The notes beneath the pieces were generated by a model. It was not told where the DNA came from. It did not search any database and saw nothing but the letters and a program-made list of their open reading frames with translations. The translations under genes and the position numbers were made by a program. From positions 1-13,619 of the forward strand of contig CALGYY010000114.1 in assembly GCA_937934705.1 (NCBI GenBank): DNA of 13,619 bases, read 5' to 3'. Source of the DNA: an uncultured Bacteroidota bacterium (GTDB lineage: Bacteria; Bacteroidota; Bacteroidia; Bacteroidales; CAIWKO01). Numbering within the stretch: the first letter of the stretch is position 1; every line of letters begins with the position of its first letter. This document shows positions 5,924-12,375 of the stretch, one piece after another.

Positions 5924-6658
5924 TCAGCAGGAACTGACAGCTGATAATATCTCAGCCAGCAGTCCGGCATTCTTTTCGGCGGCATTGCCGACCACGATGA
6001 GGTCTGCCCCGGCCTTGCATGCACGCAGGGCTGCTTCACCGCTTCTGATGCCCCCGCCAACGATCAGCGGTAAGGCAATTCCCTGTCGGACGCTGCGGAT
6101 CATTTCTTCGCTCACCGGTTTTTCTGCTCCGGAACCGGCATCCAGGTAAACCATTTTCATTCCCAGCATCTCCGCAGCCATGGCTGTACAAAGGGCAATG
6201 TCGGGCTGGTCGGCTGGTATGGGATGCGAATCGCTCATATATAAAGCCGCCGTTGGTTTTCCGCTTTCGATCAGCATATAGGCTGTCGCAATGACTTCCA
6301 GACCGGATTCTTTCAGATAGGGTGCAGCAATCACATGCCTTCCGATCAGCATTTCGGGATTGCGCCCCGATACCAGCGACAACAGCAGTAAGGCGTCTGC
6401 CGCAGGAGATATTTGCAGCGGGTTTCCCGGGAACAGAACCAGAGGAAGCTTAGTGATCCGGCGAACGGTCGCGATGGTTTCCTCCAGCCGGTTATGGGTG
6501 AGCAGACTACTGCCCACGAACAGGTAATCCACTCCTTCCTGCTCCGCCAGTCCCGCCAGGTTTTCCAGTGCCCGGTCTGTGAGACGGTCAGGATCAAGTA
6601 AAAGAGCCAGTTGTTTCCGGCCCTCCGTCTTCCTGCTATGGATGGTATCAAGTATCAT
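5924..6658 (-). CDS. Geranylgeranylglyceryl phosphate synthase (GGGPS/PcrB family, bacterial group II type)
   Basis: A 244-residue TIM-barrel prenyltransferase. The family joins the C1 hydroxyl of sn-glycerol-1-phosphate to a polyprenyl chain, the first committed step of ether lipids in archaea; homologues in Bacteroidota are active GGGP synthases. Visible motifs are LLLDPDR at 19-25 (Mg2+-binding Asp), LFPGNP at 75-80, YLDAGSGA at 171-178, VGGGIRSGEAA at 200-210 (phosphate loop) and IVVGNAAEKN at 221-230 (second phosphate loop). The YLD position holds Asp173 where archaeal enzymes commonly have a catalytic Glu. It is the first gene of a unit with the PfkB-family kinase. No glycerol-1-phosphate dehydrogenase or prenyl synthase is in the window. 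The start ATG at 6658 gives a complete barrel; no clear promoter was found. Confidence 0.9.
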   Translation of the reverse strand: MILDTIHSRKTEGRKQLALLLDPDRLTDRALENLAGLAEQEGVDYLFVGSSLLTHNRLEETIATVRRITKLPLVLFPGNPLQISPAADALLLLSLVSGRNPEMLIGRHVIAAPYLKESGLEVIATAYMLIESGKPTAALYMSDSHPIPADQPDIALCTAMAAEMLGMKMVYLDAGSGAEKPVSEEMIRSVRQGIALPLIVGGGIRSGEAALRACKAGADLIVVGNAAEKNAGLLAEILSAVSSC

Positions 6659-6787
6659 AATTCCGACACGAAGTTAAACATTTTTCTTTCGCGTAAGCTG
6701 TTTTCCGCTTAAGATTCAAAACGGGAAAGGCGGCCTGGCGCTTCAGCAAATTTTATCGCGCTAAGCATCTGTTTTGAGAATACTGTT

Positions 6788-6795
6788 TACATTTG
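6788..6795 (+). promoter_or_regulatory. Bacteroidota -7 element for yebC
   Basis: TACATTTG matches TAnnTTTG and ends 23 nt before the ATG at 6819. An in-frame TTG further upstream at 6774 would precede this element, so it cannot be the start if this promoter is used. No clear -33 TTTG at 19-21 nt. Confidence 0.5.
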
Positions 6796-6818
6796 TGCTT
6801 CCAAAAAAAACTTGCATT

Positions 6819-7565
6819 ATGTCAGGTCACAATAAATGGTCAACCATCAAACGCAAAAAGGGCGCGCTGGACGCCAAGCGTTCAAAGATCTTTTCGAAGA
6901 TCATCAAGGACATAACCATTGCCGTTAAGGAAAGCGGGCCGGATCCTGACGGGAATCCCCGTCTCAGGCTGGCTATTGCCAATGCCAAAGGGGCCAACAT
7001 GCCCAAGGAAAATATATCACGCGCGATCAACAAGGCTTCTGATAAGGACGCGGCCAATTTCCAGGAAGTGACTTATGAGGGCTATGCCCCAAATGCAGTA
7101 GCTATTTATGTAGAGTGTACCACCGACAACATTCAGCGCACGGTCAGCAACATCCGTTCATACTTCAATAAGTACGGCGGAAATCTCGGGACCCATGGTT
7201 CGCTCAGTTTCATCTTCGATCGCAAGGGCGTTTTCGTGGTTCCTGCCGGAAGTCTCGACCGGGATGAATTTGAAATGGCCATGATCGATGCCGGTGCGGA
7301 AGACATCTCCCTTGACGATAATATCTTCACCATCACAAGTGAAATGGAAAGCTTCGGTTCCATTATGAAAAAGCTCGAAGAAATGAAGGTCGAGCCTGAA
7401 AGTGCAGATCTGCAGCGAATTCCCAAAACCACGGTCACACTCGACAAGGATGCCGCACAGAAAGTGCTGAAGATGATTGAGGTATTCGAGGATGATGATG
7501 ACGTGACCAATGTGTTCCACAATATGGAACTCACCGACGAACTCGCCGGAGCTCTGGGAATGTAG
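6819..7565 (+). CDS. yebC: YebC/PmpR family protein
   Basis: A 248-residue protein of the YebC/PmpR (TACO1) family, described both as DNA-binding transcriptional regulators and as factors that help ribosomes through difficult stretches such as proline runs. The N-terminus MSGHNKWSTIKRKKGALDAKRSKIF is the family hallmark; GNPRLRLAIANAKGANMPKENISRAI and YEGYAPNAVAIYVECTTDN follow, and all three YebC domains are present. The ATG at 6819 is chosen for the MSGHNKW start; the in-frame extension to 6774 has no family similarity and lies upstream of the promoter. It is probably a single-gene unit. In many bacteria yebC sits beside ruvC, but not here. The TAG stop is followed by a GC-rich palindrome at 7586-7605. 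Confidence 0.95.
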   Translation: MSGHNKWSTIKRKKGALDAKRSKIFSKIIKDITIAVKESGPDPDGNPRLRLAIANAKGANMPKENISRAINKASDKDAANFQEVTYEGYAPNAVAIYVECTTDNIQRTVSNIRSYFNKYGGNLGTHGSLSFIFDRKGVFVVPAGSLDRDEFEMAMIDAGAEDISLDDNIFTITSEMESFGSIMKKLEEMKVEPESADLQRIPKTTVTLDKDAAQKVLKMIEVFEDDDDVTNVFHNMELTDELAGALGM

Positions 7566-7585
7566 GACTTTCTGTCAGGTAAGCT

Positions 7586-7605
7586 TCCGGATCCCGGGAT
7601 CCGGA
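7586..7605 (+). repeat. 20-bp perfect palindrome downstream of yebC
   Basis: TCCGGATCCCGGGATCCGGA equals its own reverse complement and starts 21 nt after the yebC stop. As RNA it can form an 8-bp GC-rich stem with a 4-nt loop, followed by only TTT, so it may be a weak terminator or a decay barrier. A protein-binding site is also possible. The rest of the 7566-7721 gap shows nothing I can call except a run of eight C's at 7698-7705. Confidence 0.45.
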
Positions 7606-7721
7606 TTTCACTGTTGTACACCCCGGCTTCTGTGAGCTCAGCGTGAGAGAGCCCGATGACGCTGCTTTCATCCGGAATGCAATTCATGTGCTTCATACCC
7701 CCCCCGTTTCATGAAAAACTC

Positions 7722-7729
7722 TAAATTTG
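7722..7729 (+). promoter_or_regulatory. Bacteroidota -7 element for the glycosidase gene
   Basis: TAAATTTG matches TAnnTTTG and ends 21 nt before the ATG at 7751. The -33 region is replaced by a run of eight C's (7698-7705), and no TTTG is found at the usual spacing. The TTG at 7727, the furthest upstream in-frame start, is part of this element. Confidence 0.5.
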
Positions 7730-7750
7730 GGCTTCCTAATTTCAGGGCGA

Positions 7751-10360
7751 ATGACCACAAAAGCTAATTCCCGTATCCGGGAGATGTTATATCTCTCCTT
7801 GTCCTGCCTCGTGATGTTCTTCATCATCACGGCAGCGACCGCACAGCAAAAAGTATTTCAGTTACAGGATAATCCCCTTGATTTGCCTCTCCAGACCAGG
7901 CTGGCAGAGCTGGAAAAGGGCAACCTGCTTCCCAATCCCTCTTTTGAAAAAGGCAGCGGAAATGGCACAGATCTGAAGATCAGCAACTGGCAAATCGTCG
8001 GGAACTCGGTGGAGTGGGTCGACAAATCCTCCTTCAGCTATTCGGTTACGGAGGTTTATGACGGCTCAAGGAGTATCCGGATCCGGAGGAGCGGGGTTGA
8101 CGAAACGGCCGTTTCAGAAGGACTGAAAAGTGATTTCATCCAGGTGATCCCGGGGAATTATACGTTCTCTTTATACCTGAGACTTGCACAGATATCATCC
8201 GCGACTGAGCGCCTGGGCGACCGGCTTGGTGAAACCGTTGATCTCAGGCTGGAATACTACGATGAGAATAAGAAGCTGATCGATCCGCTGGTTTTGTATC
8301 CTTATAAAAATGTGAAGATCGACCAGTCCTTCAAAGGTTATTCCTTTTCCAATTTCAGCTACATCGGGCAATTCGGCTGGGGATGGGTCATCGGAAGAAC
8401 TTATAATTATCCCTTCAGCGAAGGGGACCTGCCTGCGGGAACCCGCTTTGTGAAAGTTTTTATCGGACTCCGTGGCAACGGGACGATGTGGGTGGATAAG
8501 GCTGATTTCCGTTATTCTGCCTGGAACCTGACTCCCCTTGAAAAAATTTCCGCCTTCGAGCAGAAAGAATTCAGCCTGCGTGAAATGCTGATCCCTTGTC
8601 CCCAGGAAATAAGCCGTCCGAGGGATATCCGCTATTACGACAAGAGCAGTCCCGCTCGTGTCCCGGTGATCATTATCCCCTCCAAAGCCTCAGTCCAGAC
8701 TCTGGCGGGTGCGCGTTTACTGAAGGAGAAACTGGACCTCTCCATGCGCACCATACTGGGAAAAGCCTGGAAAAAGGATCTGGTGGTGCTGACCTCCACC
8801 CTGACCGACAGCCTTTCAAAAACAGCCAGTGTGATCTTCAGTGTGGGGAACAATGAACTTTGCCTGCGTTATGCAGACAGCATCCCCCAAAAGGTCAGCG
8901 CCATCAGTACACAGGCCTATTTTATCAAAGGCGTGGGCTCGCAGATGATCTTTCTGAGGGGTAACGGTCCCGTGGGTGATTATTATGCCGCCACTACCCT
9001 GGTTCAGCTGATCGATCCGAAAGACTTTCTGATCCGATGTGCTGATATTGTTGATTATCCCGATTTCGAAGGCCGCTCACTCCTGCTGGCCGCATGGAAA
9101 ACGAATGAAGAGGTTGCGGCAGACCTGGAGAGCATGAAACAAATGACTACATGGAAACTGAACAAAGCCTATGTCGGATACGGTCAGGCCAATAAATCCT
9201 GGCATACCCCCACCGAAGTATACCGCAAAGGAGTGGAGGAAGCTGCGGGCTGGTGTTCTGGTTCAGGACTCATGGATCTGGCGCAGATGGTGAATCCTTA
9301 TTATCATTTTGATTATGAAATGCCGGTCGACAGCATCCCCGCCGGTCTGAAGTATACCTGGACACACGGAGATCCGCATTCACTGGATATGCTGAAGAAT
9401 GTCTACAGGACAGCTCTGGATTCCGGAGCGGGGTGCATCATGCTTCTGGCCGATGATTTTGTCCCGCACGAGGGATCAAATGCAAAGAATTACAGTCTGT
9501 ATACTGCCGAAGATCAGAAGCGTTTTGTCAATTTGCAAAACGCACAGGCCTATGTGATCAACGAGCTGTACAAGTGGCTGCAACAGGAATATCCCGGAAC
9601 CCGCTTTGAATTCTGTCCACCCTGGTACCTGAACGAATTCATTGATAAGAGCAGGGGCAAGGCTGAAGCCTACTTCAGTGATCTCAGGGCCATGATCCCG
9701 GAGGATGTGGCCATTGTGTGGACCGGAAATACAGTCAGATCCCTTTCCATTGATCAGGCTGATATCTTCCGGTACAGCTCTCTTTGCGGACGGTCGCCCA
9801 TGTTGTGGGACAATACTCTTTACGCTCGCTCGCTCAGCGGGAACTATGGCGGGTGGCCGGCGCATTATCCATCCAAAGTCAGGCTTTGTAATATTTTTGA
9901 GCCTTATGATGTTCTCCTTCCGGCAGATTTCAGCACCTTCAACGACAGCAGGCATATGTATGTGAACGGTGATGCTTTCACTGATCCCTACAAGGTGAAA
10001 TACATGACTGTGGCGGATTTTGAATGGAACACGGAAGATTACAGGGCCGATTTCTCCATGTGGAAGGCCCTGGTGAAAACCTATGGAAAACCTTCTGCTT
10101 CCAAACTGATGCTGTTCAACGACCGCTATTACGCGCTCATGCAACTCAGCCTCTATGCTGATGCAGGTTACGGAAATGAGAAAGATGTGAGAAAAGAAGG
10201 AGATGAACTGGCCAAAGAACTGAATACCCTGTACGCTGAGATATCCAAATCGCTTGAATCGCGTAAAATGCTGCTGGCAGAATTGCGGGCACTGAAAGAT
10301 GAGCAGATCCGGGTTTTCAAACTGGCCTGTGACAAGCTGAAAAAAAGTAAATCCAAATAA
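7751..10360 (+). CDS. Secreted GH84-like beta-N-acetylglucosaminidase with GH20b-type N-terminal domain
   Basis: An 869-residue exported protein. Residues 1-32 are a signal peptide (MTTKANSRIREM, hydrophobic stretch, AATAQ). Residues about 40-265 look like a beta-sandwich carbohydrate-binding domain (LLPNPSFEKG, YDGSRSIRIRRSG, FVKVFIGLRGNGTMWVDKADF). Residues about 300-427 resemble the GH20b/GH84 N-terminal alpha/beta domain (VPVIIIPSKAS ending GDYYAATTLVQLID). From about 437 a TIM-barrel follows, with LLADDFVPHEG giving an adjacent Asp568-Asp569 pair like the GH84 catalytic pair, IVWTGNTVRS, and MLWDN with Asp687. This suggests hydrolysis of terminal beta-linked GlcNAc by substrate-assisted catalysis, in the periplasm or at the surface. 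The C-terminus is a charged helical segment ending KKSKSK, with no T9SS sorting domain. The ATG at 7751 is preferred over the TTG at 7727, which lies inside the promoter. Exact family and substrate are inferred. Confidence 0.8.
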   Translation: MTTKANSRIREMLYLSLSCLVMFFIITAATAQQKVFQLQDNPLDLPLQTRLAELEKGNLLPNPSFEKGSGNGTDLKISNWQIVGNSVEWVDKSSFSYSVTEVYDGSRSIRIRRSGVDETAVSEGLKSDFIQVIPGNYTFSLYLRLAQISSATERLGDRLGETVDLRLEYYDENKKLIDPLVLYPYKNVKIDQSFKGYSFSNFSYIGQFGWGWVIGRTYNYPFSEGDLPAGTRFVKVFIGLRGNGTMWVDKADFRYSAWNLTPLEKISAFEQKEFSLREMLIPCPQEISRPRDIRYYDKSSPARVPVIIIPSKASVQTLAGARLLKEKLDLSMRTILGKAWKKDLVVLTSTLTDSLSKTASVIFSVGNNELCLRYADSIPQKVSAISTQAYFIKGVGSQMIFLRGNGPVGDYYAATTLVQLIDPKDFLIRCADIVDYPDFEGRSLLLAAWKTNEEVAADLESMKQMTTWKLNKAYVGYGQANKSWHTPTEVYRKGVEEAAGWCSGSGLMDLAQMVNPYYHFDYEMPVDSIPAGLKYTWTHGDPHSLDMLKNVYRTALDSGAGCIMLLADDFVPHEGSNAKNYSLYTAEDQKRFVNLQNAQAYVINELYKWLQQEYPGTRFEFCPPWYLNEFIDKSRGKAEAYFSDLRAMIPEDVAIVWTGNTVRSLSIDQADIFRYSSLCGRSPMLWDNTLYARSLSGNYGGWPAHYPSKVRLCNIFEPYDVLLPADFSTFNDSRHMYVNGDAFTDPYKVKYMTVADFEWNTEDYRADFSMWKALVKTYGKPSASKLMLFNDRYYALMQLSLYADAGYGNEKDVRKEGDELAKELNTLYAEISKSLESRKMLLAELRALKDEQIRVFKLACDKLKKSKSK

Positions 10361-11317
10361 GTGGGAAACGAAGCCTTTCTCATTATCAATCCCAATGCGG
10401 GCAGGGGGAAGGGCCTGTCGGTAAGTGCGATGATTGTGCACCTGCTCGGTGAACGCGGCTTCAATGTGTCATGCCATTCTGCGGGATCTTCAGAGGAGGC
10501 TGAAAACCTGGTCGCGGAGGCTTTACGCGGAGGGGCGCGTCATCTGATTGCTGCTGGGGGCGATGGCACCTTCCATGATGTGGCCAACGGCATCATGAAG
10601 CAAACGGAAGTTCCATCCCGTGAAGTGCGGCTTTCGATGATCCCGCTGGGGACAGGCAATGACTGGTGCAAGATGTACGGGATTCCGGCAGATATGGAAC
10701 AGGTGGCTGAGGTGATCCGTGACGGCCAAACCCGATTGCAGGATGTGGGTTGTGTCAGTTTTCTGACCGAAGGTCAGAGCATACAACGCTATTTCATCAA
10801 TATTGCAGGAATAGGAATGGATGCCCGGGTGGTGTACGACACCAACCGGCGCAAAGCCCGGGGCCGCGGTGGCAGGGCTGCATACCTGATAAGCCTCCTG
10901 CAGGCGACATTCTCCTATAGATCGATCCCTGTGAAAATTGAGGTCGATGGCCGTGAAGTCTTCAATGACCTGCTATACAGCGCCAATGTCGGAATCTGCC
11001 GCTTTTCGGGGGGAGGGATGCAGCAGGTTCCTGAAGCACTGCCTGATGACGGACTCTTTGATATCACGCTAATCCGTAAAGTCAGTAAAATGAAAGTCCT
11101 GATCAATTCTCCCAGACTTTACGACGGCAGTTTTGTCAGAATGAAAGAGGTCAGCCTCCACCGGGGCTCAAAGGTGGCAGTAAATTCAGTCCCTGAATTG
11201 CTGCTGGAAGCGGACGGGGAATCCCTCGGCCATCCGCCTTTTGTTTTTGAGATTCTCAGGGGAGCGCTCTGTATTAGCGTTCCGCTAACATACCGGCCGC
11301 CGGACGGAGATAGCTGA
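10361..11317 (+). CDS. Diacylglycerol kinase family lipid kinase (DagK/YegS/LCB5 type)
   Basis: A 318-residue soluble lipid kinase. Family members phosphorylate diacylglycerol, sphingoid bases or related lipids at the inner membrane face. The N-terminal nucleotide-binding domain has LIINPNAGRGKG at 8-19, the catalytic GGDGT at 66-70 and PLGTGND at 95-101. The C-terminal beta-sandwich includes FINIAGIGMDARV, SANVGICRFSGGGMQQVPEALPDDGLFDI (the PDDGLFD motif) and EADGE. The lipid substrate cannot be told; Bacteroidota make sphingolipids, so a sphingoid or ceramide substrate is a realistic alternative to diacylglycerol. The GTG start directly abuts the TAA of the glycosidase gene with no gap, suggesting co-transcription and translational re-initiation. 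No nearer ATG fits, because the next in-frame Met (residue 24) would remove the first motif. Confidence 0.9.
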   Translation: MGNEAFLIINPNAGRGKGLSVSAMIVHLLGERGFNVSCHSAGSSEEAENLVAEALRGGARHLIAAGGDGTFHDVANGIMKQTEVPSREVRLSMIPLGTGNDWCKMYGIPADMEQVAEVIRDGQTRLQDVGCVSFLTEGQSIQRYFINIAGIGMDARVVYDTNRRKARGRGGRAAYLISLLQATFSYRSIPVKIEVDGREVFNDLLYSANVGICRFSGGGMQQVPEALPDDGLFDITLIRKVSKMKVLINSPRLYDGSFVRMKEVSLHRGSKVAVNSVPELLLEADGESLGHPPFVFEILRGALCISVPLTYRPPDGDS

Positions 11318-11346
11318 CATACACAGAAGGTCGTGAAAAATCATCG

Positions 11347-11354
11347 TACATTTA
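11347..11354 (+). promoter_or_regulatory. Possible -7 element for pfkA
   Basis: TACATTTA matches TAnnTTTG at all but the last base, 35 nt before the pfkA start, in the 72-bp gap after the lipid kinase. No -33 TTTG is visible. Read-through from the upstream gene is also possible. Confidence 0.3.
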
Positions 11355-11389
11355 CGGTTTAAAACGTAGAATTAATAATCACAGAACAA

Positions 11390-12364
11390 ATGAAAAGGAT
11401 AGGCGTATTTACTTCAGGAGGTGATTCACCCGGGATGAATGCAGCCGTGAGGGCTGTTGTCAGAACCGGGATCTTTCATAATATGGAAGTATTCGGTATT
11501 TACCGGGGATATGAGGGGATGATTGACGGGGAGATTATAAAAATGGAAAGCCATTCGGTGGCCAACATCATACAGCGCGGCGGAACCATACTGAAGACTG
11601 CGCGCAGTCAGCGTTTCATGACGCCTGAGGGACGTGCGGAGGCTTATGCTCAGCTTAAGAAGCACGGTATCGAAGGGCTGGTGATTATCGGGGGGGATGG
11701 CTCCTTCCGTGGCGGATTGGCGCTGAGCAACGAATATTCCGAAATAAAGGTTGTGGGAGTGCCCGGAACCATTGACAACGATCTTTTCGGGACTGATTTC
11801 ACCATCGGATACGATACGGCAATCAATACGGTTGTTGAGGCTGTGGATAAATTAAGAGATACCGCGGCATCACATAATCGCTTGTTTTTTGTTGAGGTGA
11901 TGGGTCGTGATGCCGGTTTTATTGCACTTCGCAGCGGCATTGCCGTGGGCGCTGAAGACATCCTGGTGCCGGAGACCAAAACCCATATTGAAGACCTCAT
12001 CCGTAAACTGGAGCAGGGACGAAGGCACAATAAAACCTCAGGGATCATTATCGTGGCCGAAGGCGATGATTGCGGAGGTGCCATTGAAGTGGCAGCAAAA
12101 GTGAAAGAAAAATTCAGTCACTATGAAACCCGTGTGGCGATTATCGGTCATCTCCAGCGTGGCGGCAATCCCACCTGTATGGATCGTGTGCTGGCCAGTC
12201 GCCTGGGACATGCGGCAGTAGAGGGACTCCGTGAGGGTCAACATGCGGTGATGGCTGGTCAGGTCGACGGAAAAATTGTTTACGTTCCTTTCGAAAAGGC
12301 CACCAAGCACCACAACGACATCAACCGTCAGATGCTTGAAATGGCGCGTATTCTGAGCACCTGA
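11390..12364 (+). CDS. pfkA: ATP-dependent 6-phosphofructokinase
   Basis: A 324-residue glycolytic enzyme that phosphorylates fructose 6-phosphate to fructose 1,6-bisphosphate, and the length of a standard bacterial PfkA. It begins MKRIGVFTSGGDSPGMNAAVR (ATP site). GGDGSFRGG starts at residue 101; Gly at the fourth motif position is typical of ATP-using rather than pyrophosphate-using enzymes. VPGTIDNDLFGTD carries the catalytic Asp129, MGRDAG begins at 171, and GHLQRGGNPTCMDR holds the substrate-binding part near the C-terminus. The ATG follows an A-rich stretch rather than a Shine-Dalgarno site, as is usual in Bacteroidota. priA begins 11 nt after its TGA stop, so the two probably share a transcript. 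Confidence 0.96.
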   Translation: MKRIGVFTSGGDSPGMNAAVRAVVRTGIFHNMEVFGIYRGYEGMIDGEIIKMESHSVANIIQRGGTILKTARSQRFMTPEGRAEAYAQLKKHGIEGLVIIGGDGSFRGGLALSNEYSEIKVVGVPGTIDNDLFGTDFTIGYDTAINTVVEAVDKLRDTAASHNRLFFVEVMGRDAGFIALRSGIAVGAEDILVPETKTHIEDLIRKLEQGRRHNKTSGIIIVAEGDDCGGAIEVAAKVKEKFSHYETRVAIIGHLQRGGNPTCMDRVLASRLGHAAVEGLREGQHAVMAGQVDGKIVYVPFEKATKHHNDINRQMLEMARILST

Positions 12365-12375
12365 TCCGGGAAATC

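Noticed and set aside
4915..6060. Longer start for the PfkB-family kinase at 6060
   Set aside because: The extension overlaps the ggpS coding region and adds sequence unrelated to the family; MKKVLGLGN is the canonical start.
7133..7696. 187-codon minus-strand frame spanning the yebC 3' half and the following gap
   Set aside because: It is Ser-rich low-complexity sequence over yebC and has no recognisable family. I found no promoter, so the gap part is best treated as non-coding.
9476..10441. 321-codon open frame on the minus strand opposite the glycosidase and lipid kinase genes
   Set aside because: Antisense to well-supported genes on the other strand, with no domain or promoter of its own.
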